64,000 nt of DNA from Actinomyces slackii (lineage in GTDB: Bacteria; Actinomycetota; Actinomycetes; Actinomycetales; Actinomycetaceae), in assembly GCF_900637295.1 (NCBI RefSeq), contig NZ_LR134363.1, forward strand, positions 124,001-188,000. The letters are read 5' to 3'. The position numbers and the translations under genes were made by a program. Below, in pieces: positions 43,311-52,442 of the stretch. Under the pieces are notes generated by a model that saw nothing but the letters and a program-made list of their open reading frames with translations, made no database searches and was not told where the DNA came from. The stretch's first letter is position 1. Each line of letters begins with the position of its first letter.

Positions 43311-46300
43311 TCAGCGGCGCCGGTAGGCGGTGGCCTCGGTCTCGTAGTCGGCGTCCCCGGCGACCACGGCGCGCAGCAGTACCTCGGCCCAGCGCAGCAC
43401 CTGGGCGCCCGACAGCGCCCCGGCCCCCATGCGGCCCGAGCCGGGGGCGGGCACCACGATGGTGCGGGTGGCGGGCTTGAGGGTGGTGCCCGGGTAGAGG
43501 CGGTTCAGTCGCATGCGCCCCGACTCGGGAAGATCCACCGGGGCGAATCGCACCGACTTGCCCTGGGCGACGATCTCGGTGACCCCCAGCTCGGCGGCCA
43601 GGGCGCGCAGCCGCGCCAGTCCCGCCAGGAGCTCGGTGGCCTGGGGCACGGGACCGTAGCGGTCGGCCAGCTCCTCGAGGACATCGCTGACGTCGTCCTG
43701 CGACCGGGCGGCGGCGAACTTAGTGTAGGCCTCCAGGCGCAGGCGCTCGTGGGGGATGTAGTCCTCGGGCACGGTGGCATCCACCGGCAGCTCGATGCGC
43801 AGCTCGGCGGGCTCCTCGTCCTCCTGGGCGGGCAGCGCCTGACCGCCCTTGGCGGCCAGGGACCTCTTGTAGGCCGAGACGGCCTCGGAGACCATGCGCA
43901 CGTAGAGGTCGAATCCCACCCCGGCGATGTGCCCGGACTGCTCGCCCCCCAGCAGGTTGCCCGAGCCGCGGATCTCCAGGTCCTTCATGGCCACCTGCAT
44001 GCCCGCCCCCAGATCGGTGTTGGTGGCGATGGTGCGCAGGCGCTCCAGGGAGGTCTCCGTCAGGGGCCGGTCCCCGGGGTAGAGGAAGTAGGCGTAGGCG
44101 CGCTCGCGCCCGCGGCCCACGCGCCCCCGCAGCTGGTGGAGCTGGGAGAGCCCCATGCGGTCGGCGCGGTCGACGATGAGCGTGTTGGCGTCGGTGACGT
44201 CCAGGCCCGTCTCCACGATGGTGGTACACACCAGGACGTCGATCTCCTTGCGCCAGAAGGCGTCGATGACCTGCTCCAGGCGGTGCTCGCCCATCTGCCC
44301 GTGGGCGGTGGCCACCCGCGCCTCGGGGACGAGCTCGGCCAGGCGCGCCGCGGTGGACTCGATGTCCTCGACCCGGTTGTGGACGAAGAACACCTGCCCC
44401 TCGCGCAGCAGCTCTCGGCGGATGGCGGCACTGACCTGCTTGGTCTCGTAGGCCCCCACATAGGTGAGGATGGGGTGGCGGTCCTCGGGCGGGGTGGCCA
44501 GGGTGGACATCTCCCGCAGCCCGGTCACGGCCATCTCCAGGGTGCGGGGGATGGGCGTGGCGGACATGGACAGGACGTCGACATCCGTGCGCAGCGCCTT
44601 GAGGGTCTCCTTGTGCTCGACCCCGAAGCGCTGCTCCTCGTCGATGATGACCAGGCCCAGGTCCTTGAAGCGCACCTGGCCGGTGATGAGGCGGTGCGTG
44701 CCCACGACGACATCCACGTTGCCCGCGGCCAGTCCCGCCAGGACCTTCTCGGACTCCTCGGCGCCCTGGAAGCGGGAGAGCTGGGCCACGGTGACGGGGA
44801 AGCCGGCGTAGCGCTCGGTGAAGGTCTGGGCGTGCTGGGAGACCAGCAGGGTCGTGGGCACCAGCACGGCGACCTGCTTGCCGTCCTGGACGGCCTTGAA
44901 GGCGGCCCGCACCGCGATCTCGGTCTTGCCGTAGCCCACGTCCCCGCAGATGAGCCGGTCCATGGGCTGGGCCCGCTCCATATCGGCCTTGACCTCGTCG
45001 ATGGTGGAGAGCTGGTCGGGGGTCTCGGTGTAGGGGAAGGCCTCCTCCAGCTCGGCCTGCCAGGGGGTGTCCGGGGAGAAGGCGTGCCCCGTGGCGGCCG
45101 AGCGCGCCGCGTAGAGGCGCACCAGCTCCCCGGCGATCTCGCGCACGGCCTTGCGCGCCCGGGCCTTGGTCTTGGCCCAGTCGGCCCCGCCCATGCGGCT
45201 CAGGGCCGGGGCATCCCCGCCCACGTACTTGGTGACCTGATCCAGGGCGTCGGTGGGCACCAGGAGGCGGTCCCCGGGCTGGCCCCGCTTGGAGGGGGCG
45301 TACTCGATGACGAGGTACTCGCGGGTGGCGGCCGCCTTGCCCGAGCCCACGGTGCGCCGGGTCAGCTCGATGAAGCGCCCCACCCCGTGCTGGGCGTGGA
45401 CCACGAGGTCGCCGGCGTGCAGGGACAACGGATCCACGCTGCGCCGGGCGCGACGGGCGGGCAGGGCGCGCTCGCCGCGGGGCCCGGCCGGGGCGCGCCC
45501 GGTGAGATCGGACTCGGCGATGAGGGCCAGGCGGGGGCCCTCGGCCAGGAATCCGTGGCCGGCACTGGCCTGGGTGACGCGCACGACGCCGTCGCCGGGC
45601 GGCCCGCCCAGGGGCTCGCGCCCCAGCTCGGCCGACTCGCTGAGGTCGGTGACGATGCGGGAGGGGACATCGCCGTCGGCCAGGAGCTGGGCCATGCGAC
45701 GGCCGGGGCCGGGGCCGTCGGTGGCCACAACGACGCTCCAGCCCTCACGGGCCATGGCCCCCAGGTCCTTGACGGCGGCCTCGAGCTGGCCGCGGTAGGC
45801 CCGCGGATCGCCCAGGGGCAGCTGGAGGGTCTGCGGGCCGGCGGCCAGTGAGGTCAGCGACCACCAGCCCCGGTTGGTCGACAGGGCCAGGGCCCGGGCC
45901 TCGGCCAGGTGGGCGAAGGCCGCGGCGGACAGGTCCACCGGCACGGTGCCGCCGCTGGCCGCCGAGGTCCAGGCGGCGGCCAGGAACTCCTCGGTGGTGG
46001 CGGCCAGGTCCTCAGCCCGCTTGCGCACCTGCTCGGGCTCCAGCAGGACGGCCAGGCGATCCCCCACCAGGTCGAGCAGGGGGACCATGGACTCGACCAG
46101 GACGGGGGCCAGGGACTCCATGCCCTCCACGGCGATGCCCTGGGAGATCCTCTCCAGCAGGTCGGCCGCCCCGGGGACGGCGCCGGTCAGGGAGCGGGCG
46201 CGCTCTCGCACCTGGGGGGTGAGCACGAGCTCACGGCAGGCGGTGGCGCGCACCCCGGGCAGGGACTCGATGGTGCGCTGGTCGGCCACGGCGAAGGAGG

Positions 46301-47012
46301 AGACCTCCTCGATCTCATCGCCGAAGAAGTCCACGCGCACGGGCCGGGGCTCCCCGGGCGGGAAGAGGTCGAGGATGCCGCCGCGCACCGCGTACTGCCC
46401 CCGGGACTCGACCATGTCCACCCGGGTGTAGGCGGCCGACTCCAGGCGGCGGGCGGTCTCCTCCAGGCCCACCTGCACCCCGGGGAGCAGGTCGATGGGC
46501 TCGATATCGCCCAGGCCGGCGATGACGGGGGCGAGCAGGGCGCGCACCGGGACGATGAGCGCGCGGATGGGACCGGCATCCCCCTCCCGCCCGGGATGGG
46601 CCAGGCGGCGCAGCACGGACAGGCGCCGGGCCACCGTGTCCGAGCGGGGCGAGAGGCGCTCGTGGGGCAGGGTCTCCCAGGCGGGGAAGACGGCGATGTC
46701 GTGGGAGGGCAGGTAGCCGGCCAGGGCCGCAGCGGTCTCCTCGGCCTGCCGGCCGGTGGCGGTGATGATGAGCAGCGGGGTGCCCGAGTCCTGCTCATCG
46801 GCCTCATCGGCCTCATCGGCCTCATGGCCCGCCCCGCCGTCGATCGCGGCCACCGCCTCCTGCCCCAGCGCCATGGCCGCCAGGATGGCGGGCCGCGCCC
46901 CGGGGGCCACGACGAGGCTGCGATCGACGCGGGTGCGCGAGGAGGCGTCGCGCACGACCTGGGCGATGAGGGGGTCGGTCAGCAGTGGGGGCAGCAGGGC
47001 GGTCAAGCGCAC
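43311..47012 (-). CDS. mfd: Transcription-repair coupling factor
   Basis: A 1233-residue ATP-driven translocase that removes stalled RNA polymerase and recruits UvrA. Seen in order: UvrB-like N-terminal domains, a D2/D3 region, the RNA-polymerase-interacting CarD-like domain (HAGDLVVHAQHGVGRFIEL near 550), helicase motif I GDVGYGKTEIAV near 690, DEEQRFG near 790, LSATPIPRTLEMA near 815, motif VI region RVGRGRERAYAYF near 960, and the TRCF C-terminal domain. An Asp/Glu/Ala-rich insertion occurs near residue 65-75. GTG start, TAGACT 7 nt upstream: probably leaderless. It sits between two surface-protein genes. Confidence 0.97.
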   Translation of the reverse strand: MRLTALLPPLLTDPLIAQVVRDASSRTRVDRSLVVAPGARPAILAAMALGQEAVAAIDGGAGHEADEADEADEQDSGTPLLIITATGRQAEETAAALAGYLPSHDIAVFPAWETLPHERLSPRSDTVARRLSVLRRLAHPGREGDAGPIRALIVPVRALLAPVIAGLGDIEPIDLLPGVQVGLEETARRLESAAYTRVDMVESRGQYAVRGGILDLFPPGEPRPVRVDFFGDEIEEVSSFAVADQRTIESLPGVRATACRELVLTPQVRERARSLTGAVPGAADLLERISQGIAVEGMESLAPVLVESMVPLLDLVGDRLAVLLEPEQVRKRAEDLAATTEEFLAAAWTSAASGGTVPVDLSAAAFAHLAEARALALSTNRGWWSLTSLAAGPQTLQLPLGDPRAYRGQLEAAVKDLGAMAREGWSVVVATDGPGPGRRMAQLLADGDVPSRIVTDLSESAELGREPLGGPPGDGVVRVTQASAGHGFLAEGPRLALIAESDLTGRAPAGPRGERALPARRARRSVDPLSLHAGDLVVHAQHGVGRFIELTRRTVGSGKAAATREYLVIEYAPSKRGQPGDRLLVPTDALDQVTKYVGGDAPALSRMGGADWAKTKARARKAVREIAGELVRLYAARSAATGHAFSPDTPWQAELEEAFPYTETPDQLSTIDEVKADMERAQPMDRLICGDVGYGKTEIAVRAAFKAVQDGKQVAVLVPTTLLVSQHAQTFTERYAGFPVTVAQLSRFQGAEESEKVLAGLAAGNVDVVVGTHRLITGQVRFKDLGLVIIDEEQRFGVEHKETLKALRTDVDVLSMSATPIPRTLEMAVTGLREMSTLATPPEDRHPILTYVGAYETKQVSAAIRRELLREGQVFFVHNRVEDIESTAARLAELVPEARVATAHGQMGEHRLEQVIDAFWRKEIDVLVCTTIVETGLDVTDANTLIVDRADRMGLSQLHQLRGRVGRGRERAYAYFLYPGDRPLTETSLERLRTIATNTDLGAGMQVAMKDLEIRGSGNLLGGEQSGHIAGVGFDLYVRMVSEAVSAYKRSLAAKGGQALPAQEDEEPAELRIELPVDATVPEDYIPHERLRLEAYTKFAAARSQDDVSDVLEELADRYGPVPQATELLAGLARLRALAAELGVTEIVAQGKSVRFAPVDLPESGRMRLNRLYPGTTLKPATRTIVVPAPGSGRMGAGALSGAQVLRWAEVLLRAVVAGDADYETEATAYRRR

Positions 47013-47101
47013 GGGCCAGAGTCTAGGAGATCGTCCAGGGCTGGGAGGCTCCGCGGGGGCGTGCCGGCCGGGGCGCCGCGCCGCCGTCGGGGCATAGGGA
47101 G

Positions 47102-47131
47102 GGCCCCGCCGCCCGGGGAGGCGGCGGGGCC
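47102..47131 (-). terminator. Terminator between surface-protein gene 2 and mfd
   Basis: Perfect 12-bp GC stem, arms 47102-47113 and 47120-47131, about 40 bp beyond the surface-protein stop. A second smaller hairpin (CGCCCAGC with GCTGGGCG) lies between it and the stop codon. Confidence 0.75.
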
Positions 47132-47169
47132 TGGGACGCCCAGCGAGCAGGGGGTGCTGGGCGCCGGGT

Positions 47170-48837
47170 TCACGCCTTGCGGCGTCGAACCAGGACTGCT
47201 CCGCCCACCAGCGCCAGGGCTGCGGCCGCCGCCGGCACCGCGATGCTCGCGCCGGTTCTGGCCAGCTCGCCATCCTGCCGGGCCCGGGCCTGCCCGGCGC
47301 TGGGCGAGGCCTGAGCCCCCTGGGACTGACCGGTCCCGGTGGCTGGCGCCGGGGGCGCCGAGGAGGGCTCAGCCGTGGCCTGGGAGGAGGAGCGGGCGGT
47401 GTAGACGTTGTTCACCACGACCGTGGCGGTGGTCTGCGGCGCGATGACGACGCCGGCACTGGGCACGCCATCGACCGTGAGATGGGTGTCCACGGCGTGG
47501 CCCGCGCGCTGGCGGGTGGAGTCGGACTGGCTCACCGTGCACAGGCTCCCGGCCTGGACCTCGGGGCTCTCGACGGCGGTGCCGGCCTGGACCTCCAGCA
47601 GTCCGGAGCGCACCTTGCCGTTGGGAAGGATGCAGGAGTAGCCGATCTCGAAGGCATCCGCGCTGAAGGCCGAGTCCTGCGGCCCCACGGTCACCTGCAC
47701 CGACAGGGTGCCCATCGCGGCGAGCTCCAGGGCCGTCTCCACCTCGATCCCGATGGTCCGCCCCTCCTGGATCACCAGGCTCGTGGCCTCCTGGCCCGCC
47801 ACTCTCACAGCCCCCGCGCCCCAGGTGTAGCCCACAGGCGCCTCGGCCGTGGACTGGGGGGCGTGAAGGCTCACCGTGGTGCCGGCGGGCAGGGCCCCGT
47901 CAAGGCTCGCGGGGCCGCTCAGAGGGGCCTGAAGGGTGAGGACTCCGCCGGTGGCCTCGGCGTTGAGCTCGCCGGGGGGCTGCCATCCGGGGTATGAGCC
48001 TGCCGTGGTCCCCTCGGGCAGGGTGTAGGTGAGCTGGACGGCGAAGGCGGTCTGCGGAGAGACCTGGTCGGAGGCGGGGCCGGAGGCGTAGGCGCTCAGG
48101 GAGACGCCTCCGTAGCCGGGCTCCTGCTGGGCCGGGGAGGCCTGGGGGGCGGGCAGCGAGACGGTGGCGCGCTGCTGGGCCCGAGCGCCCTCCACCGCCA
48201 CCGAGCTCTCATAGACCAGGCCGGCACGCGCTCGGGACTCCGGACCGGAGACGGGGGCCGGAGCGAGGACCTCGTACTCGGCGTCATCGGCGAAGGGCCC
48301 GCGGATGACGATGCGGGCCTGGGAGCCCGCCTCGCTCGCGCCGATGGGGACGACCTCCAGGGAGAAGTCACCGGAGTCGGTGGTGGTGGCCCCGGGGGCT
48401 CCATCATCCAGGACGACGCTCTCGTCGCGCCCGCCGCCCGAGGCGCGCAGGCTCCAGTCAGCGGCCTGGGGCAGGCTCTGGCCGGCGCCCAGGACCGCGG
48501 TCAGGACGATCTCCTGGGAGGTGGTGCCGTCGAAGTCGACCGCCTCGCCGGCCTGGGCGTACGCGGACTCCAGGGCCTGGGTGCTCAGGCCGATCCGCCA
48601 TTCGACCGCAGAGTCCTGCGCGCCCAGCGCACCGGCGTCCAGGCGCAGGGCCTGGTCGGCGGATGGCGGAGCCGGGGAGGCGGAGGGCCGGGCGGGGTCG
48701 GCGGCGTCGACAGGGTCAGCAGCGGCCGCGCTGGCGGGGAGCATCAGGGCGAGCGCGGCCGCCAGGACGATGAGCACCCGTGCAGCGCGGCGGCTGAAGC
48801 GATCAGGAATCGCGGCACCCTCAGCGGTGGATGGCAT
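47170..48837 (-). CDS. Wall-anchored surface protein with LARTG sorting signal (middle of three)
   Basis: A 555-residue secreted protein. Signal peptide about 1-40 (VLIVLAAALALMLPASAAAA). The body contains the YPGWQPPGELN segment that recurs in all three surface proteins, and one DUF5979-like repeat near 410-500 (DAFEIGYSCILPNG, AGSLCTVSQSDSTRQ, VVVNNVYT). A Ser/Ala/Pro linker leads to LARTG, a hydrophobic helix and RRRKA. AGAGGA precedes the ATG. It looks like a one-repeat version of the large protein. Confidence 0.88.
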   Translation of the reverse strand: MPSTAEGAAIPDRFSRRAARVLIVLAAALALMLPASAAAADPVDAADPARPSASPAPPSADQALRLDAGALGAQDSAVEWRIGLSTQALESAYAQAGEAVDFDGTTSQEIVLTAVLGAGQSLPQAADWSLRASGGGRDESVVLDDGAPGATTTDSGDFSLEVVPIGASEAGSQARIVIRGPFADDAEYEVLAPAPVSGPESRARAGLVYESSVAVEGARAQQRATVSLPAPQASPAQQEPGYGGVSLSAYASGPASDQVSPQTAFAVQLTYTLPEGTTAGSYPGWQPPGELNAEATGGVLTLQAPLSGPASLDGALPAGTTVSLHAPQSTAEAPVGYTWGAGAVRVAGQEATSLVIQEGRTIGIEVETALELAAMGTLSVQVTVGPQDSAFSADAFEIGYSCILPNGKVRSGLLEVQAGTAVESPEVQAGSLCTVSQSDSTRQRAGHAVDTHLTVDGVPSAGVVIAPQTTATVVVNNVYTARSSSQATAEPSSAPPAPATGTGQSQGAQASPSAGQARARQDGELARTGASIAVPAAAAALALVGGAVLVRRRKA

Positions 48838-49350
48838 GGATATGTCCTCTTCGGGAAGGAGGCGGATGGGGATGGACCGCCTGACTATGAAGAGATTATT
48901 GTGCGAATCCAACAGCCTCAACTCTATTGCATCATTTTGGAAACCTGTTACGGAACCGTGACTCCTCACCACCCTTACTGTCACGGACATGTCACGAGAT
49001 CGCCATTCTTTGGCTTAATTTTGAGACAATAAGATGTACTTTCACGATTCTTTCAGGTTACTCTAATGCAATTCCCACCCGCCGTTGAGCCTTCTGTGGA
49101 GGCCCGGCCGGGGCGCCGGTCTTGTCGGTTTCCTCCAACTCCGCCCCCTGACTGAGCTGATCGGGCCGGCCGGGCTGACTGGGCCCGACTGGGCCGACGG
49201 ATCCGGCCGCGGGCCTGATGGTGCGCCAGGCCGCCGACGCGCGCCAGGAACCGCGCACCAGGAACGCAGCAGGGCCCCCCACCCATGGGGTGGGGGGCCC
49301 TGCGCCGAGACTCGACGGAGGAGAGGAGGTTGGCCGAGCTCGACCCCGGT
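48838..49350. other. AT-rich promoter region between two surface-protein genes
   Basis: About 510 bp without a gene. The 200 bp next to the middle surface-protein gene (48880-49075) are clearly AT-richer than the rest of the window, with TTTTGG, TTAATTTTGAG and ATTATTG patches suitable for promoters or silencer binding. The right third carries the terminator of the next surface-protein gene. Confidence 0.6.
49269..49303 (-). terminator. Terminator of surface-protein gene 3
   Basis: A perfect 16-bp stem, arms 49269-49284 and 49288-49303 with a 3-nt loop, about 47 bp beyond the stop codon. Confidence 0.8.
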
Positions 49351-51147
49351 TCAGGCCTTGCGGCGGCGAACCAGGAGCATTCCGCCGATCAGCGCGGCGC
49401 CGGCCGCGATGATGGGCACGATGATGGTGGCGCCGGTACGGGCCAGAGCCGGTGCGGGATCACCAGTGGCAGCGGCAGCGGCGGTTCCCGGGGCGCTGGG
49501 CTGGGACGAGGCGAGGGACGACGGCGAGGCCGTCGGCTCGGGGGGAGCCGGCGCCCCGGAGGGAGCCGGGCTCTCGGGCGCATCAGGATCCTGCGGCGCT
49601 CCGGTCACGGTGTTGGTCACGACGACCTCGTTGACCGTGCCGTCACCGATGGTCAGCGTCGTCGCCTGGACGCCATCCACGGTGAACACCGCGGAGCCCC
49701 AGGAGAAGCCGGGAGCCGGCGTGACCCCGTCGAGGGCGGCCTCCTTGAGCGCGACCACAGTTCCCACGGGGAGGATGGACCCAGGGGCCTGCCCCACGAT
49801 CACCGTGCGCAGATCGGCGGTGACCTCGACCGTCAGCGTCCCGCCGGTCCGGTCGGCCTTGAGGGTGCCCGGCGGCGCCCAGCCGGGGTAGTCATCGACC
49901 GTGAGGCCGTTGGGAAGCGTGTAGTCGACCTCGATGGTGTAGGCGGCGTCGGCGGGGATCTGGGCGGCGGCATCGGCCTCGACCCTCTTGGTCACCGCGA
50001 GGCCACCGCCTCCCAGTCCCAGGGTGACCTCGGAGTCGAAGCTCTGCGCGAAGGAGGTGCTGGCCTGCCGGCCCAGGCTGGCCGCGGGCAGGGAGACCTC
50101 GTTGGCGTAGGTGAAGCCGGGCACCGCCTTGCCGTTCTGACCGTTGGTGGCCTCCGCGGCGAAGACGACGTTGTAGTTGGTCCTCGGGGCGAAGGGTCCG
50201 GTCAGGGTGATGGTGGCCACGTTGCCCGCGTAGGACACGTCGATGCTGAAGGCCCCGGCCTCGGTGGTGGTGGGGCCGGCCTGCTTGGTGCTGTCGAGCT
50301 CGAGCCAGTGGTCGGCCGACCTGGGGACCTCGGCGGAGTTGATGCGGGTCAGGCTCCAGGCCGTGGGCTCGGGGAAGGACTGCCCCTCACCCAGGGTGTC
50401 GGTCAGCACGATGGTGCGCGGCGTGACGCCGTCGAAGGTCACGGGATCGCCCGCGCGCTGGTAGGCCTCGGTCAGACCGGCCGTGCCCACGCCGATGTAC
50501 CAGGTCACCCCGGTGGAGTCCTCGGTCATGCCGCCGGCCTCCTTGACCAGGGCGATGTCCTCGTAGCGGCGCGGGTCCGGCCCGATGCCGCCGACCGCGG
50601 GCAGATCGACCTGCATGGGCTCGCCGTTGACGGTGAGATCCAGGTGCGTGGCGGTGGTGGTCCGCAGGGGGGTCACCTGGATGCGCCCGGTGCCGGAGAC
50701 ATCCTTGTAGCCCTGGGCGATCTTGGCCGGCAGGACGCCGTTGAAGGTGCAGGTCATGGTCTGAGCGGTGATGGCGCAGGTGGCGACCTCCACCGGGCTG
50801 CCGTCGCCCAGGTCCGCCGTCAGGGACTCGGTGCCGGTCACACGGTAGCCGAGCTCGCTGGGCAGGCCGATGCTGAAGGAGTCGCCCTCCTTGAGATCCG
50901 CCTCCCGGGCATCCCAGGCGTACTCCATGCGGGCCACGGAGTCGTTGACGTAGAGGGGCCTATCGAGGGGAGTGCCGCCGTCGTCGATGGCGGTCAGCGC
51001 CACGCTGGTGATCCTGACCGGCGAGTCGGTGTCCGCATGCGCCGGAGCCATGGAGACAGCGGCCACCGCCAGTACGAGGGCTAGTAAAGACAGGCATGCG
51101 GCAGCGGTCCTGGGAACCACTGTCAGGCGCCGAGATGGGGTATTCAT
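49351..51147 (-). CDS. Wall-anchored surface protein with LARTG sorting signal (right of three)
   Basis: A 598-residue secreted protein. Signal peptide about 1-38 ends APAHAD. The N-terminal region (about 45-190) is clearly related to that of the large protein: ARMEYAWDAREADLKEGDSF against AKLTFDWDARAASLTEGDSF, MTCTFNG against ITCTFNA, DLPAVGGIG against DLPGTGGIG. It contains YPGWAPPGTLK near 430 but no Cys-paired tandem repeats. A Pro/Ala/Ser linker leads to LARTG, a hydrophobic helix and RRRKA. Probably an adhesin or a pilus-like minor subunit; no sortase gene is adjacent. Confidence 0.88.
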   Translation of the reverse strand: MNTPSRRLTVVPRTAAACLSLLALVLAVAAVSMAPAHADTDSPVRITSVALTAIDDGGTPLDRPLYVNDSVARMEYAWDAREADLKEGDSFSIGLPSELGYRVTGTESLTADLGDGSPVEVATCAITAQTMTCTFNGVLPAKIAQGYKDVSGTGRIQVTPLRTTTATHLDLTVNGEPMQVDLPAVGGIGPDPRRYEDIALVKEAGGMTEDSTGVTWYIGVGTAGLTEAYQRAGDPVTFDGVTPRTIVLTDTLGEGQSFPEPTAWSLTRINSAEVPRSADHWLELDSTKQAGPTTTEAGAFSIDVSYAGNVATITLTGPFAPRTNYNVVFAAEATNGQNGKAVPGFTYANEVSLPAASLGRQASTSFAQSFDSEVTLGLGGGGLAVTKRVEADAAAQIPADAAYTIEVDYTLPNGLTVDDYPGWAPPGTLKADRTGGTLTVEVTADLRTVIVGQAPGSILPVGTVVALKEAALDGVTPAPGFSWGSAVFTVDGVQATTLTIGDGTVNEVVVTNTVTGAPQDPDAPESPAPSGAPAPPEPTASPSSLASSQPSAPGTAAAAATGDPAPALARTGATIIVPIIAAGAALIGGMLLVRRRKA

Positions 51148-51326
51148 GGAGTTCCTTTGCGGGCAGACCGGGCCGGGGATGAGCCCTGATTTGAGACTAT
51201 GGGCCCACGCTGGAACGAGACAACCGCGTAACCAGGCTCCGCCAATGTTTTACAGAATTGTGATCTGCCGGCGGTGAGAACCTCGAAAACTCACGCGGCG
51301 CGCTGTTTCTTTGCCCAAGCGCACAT

Positions 51327-51378
51327 GGGCCGGGCCCCGAGCCGGAACCGCAGGGGTTCCTCGCTCGGGGCCCGGCCC
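51327..51378 (-). terminator. Terminator of prs
   Basis: A perfect 16-bp stem, arms 51327-51342 and 51363-51378; the 20-nt loop contains a second small hairpin (GGAACC with GGTTCC). It starts 14 bp after the prs stop codon. Confidence 0.8.
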
Positions 51379-51391
51379 GGGGCGTCAGGCG

Positions 51392-52375
51392 TCAGACGAT
51401 CCCCGTGTCGAACAGGGAGGTCACGGAGCCGTCGTCGAACACGGCCTTGATGGCGCGCGCCAGCAGGGGGGCGATGGGCAGGACCGTGAGCTGCTCGAAC
51501 CGCTTGCCCGCGGGAATGGGCAGGGTGTCGGTGACCACGACCTCACGGGCCCCGCAGGTCGAGAGGCGGTCCACCGCCGGGCCTGAGAGCACGCCGTGGG
51601 TGGCGGCCACGATGACGTCCTTGGCTCCGGAGTCCAGCAGGACCTGGACCGCCTTGGCGATGGTTCCGCCGGTGTCGATCATGTCGTCGACCAGCACGCA
51701 GGAGCGCCCCTCGACCTCACCCACCACCCGGTTGGCCACGGACTCGTTGGGCCGAGTGACATCCCGCGTCTTGTGCACGAAGGCCAGGGGGGTGCCCCCC
51801 AGCTGATTGGCCCAGCGCTCGGCCACGCGGATGCGCCCGGCATCCGGGGAGACCACGGAGGTGGAGGCCGCGTCGACTCGTGTGCGCACATAGTCCACGA
51901 GCACGGGCTGGGCCCACAGGTGATCCCAGGGGCCGTCGAAGAAGCCCTGCTCCTGGGAGGTGTGCAGGTCCACGCTCATGAGGCGGTCGGCCCCCGCGGC
52001 CTTGTAGAGATCGGCCACCAGGCGGGCCGAGATCGGCTCGCGCCCCATGTGCTTCTTGTCCTGGCGGGCATAGGGGAAGAAGGGGGCCACCACGGTGATG
52101 CGCTTGGCCGAGGCCCGCTTGAGGGCGTCGACCATGATGAGCTGCTCCATGAGCCAGTCATTGACGCGATCCCCATGGGACTGGACGACGAAGACGTCGC
52201 ATCCGCGCACGGACTCGTTGAAGCGGACGTAGGTCTCCCCATTGGCGAAGTCGTAGGCCGTGGAGGACAGCACCTCCGTGCCCAGCTCGGCGGCCATCTC
52301 CTGGGCCAGCTCGGGGTGGGCGCGGCCCGAGGCGATGACCAGGCGCTTCTCGCCTCTGGTGATGATGCCCGTCAT
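51392..52375 (-). CDS. prs: Ribose-phosphate pyrophosphokinase
   Basis: A 327-residue PRPP synthetase feeding purine, pyrimidine, His and Trp synthesis. Seen: ANGETYVRFNESVRG near 45-59, FFPYARQDKKH near 100-110, VDLHTSQEQGFFDGP near 132-146, and the PRPP-binding VLVDDMIDTGGTIAKA near 225-240. AGGAAGGGA lies upstream of the ATG. It lies directly downstream of the glmU-like gene in the same direction, the usual actinobacterial pairing. Confidence 0.97.
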   Translation of the reverse strand: MTGIITRGEKRLVIASGRAHPELAQEMAAELGTEVLSSTAYDFANGETYVRFNESVRGCDVFVVQSHGDRVNDWLMEQLIMVDALKRASAKRITVVAPFFPYARQDKKHMGREPISARLVADLYKAAGADRLMSVDLHTSQEQGFFDGPWDHLWAQPVLVDYVRTRVDAASTSVVSPDAGRIRVAERWANQLGGTPLAFVHKTRDVTRPNESVANRVVGEVEGRSCVLVDDMIDTGGTIAKAVQVLLDSGAKDVIVAATHGVLSGPAVDRLSTCGAREVVVTDTLPIPAGKRFEQLTVLPIAPLLARAIKAVFDDGSVTSLFDTGIV

Positions 52376-52442
52376 GACGTGATTCCCTTCCTGTGGCCGA
52401 CTCGGCCCTCGATGGCGGTGATGCTCGCAGCGCGCATGATCA

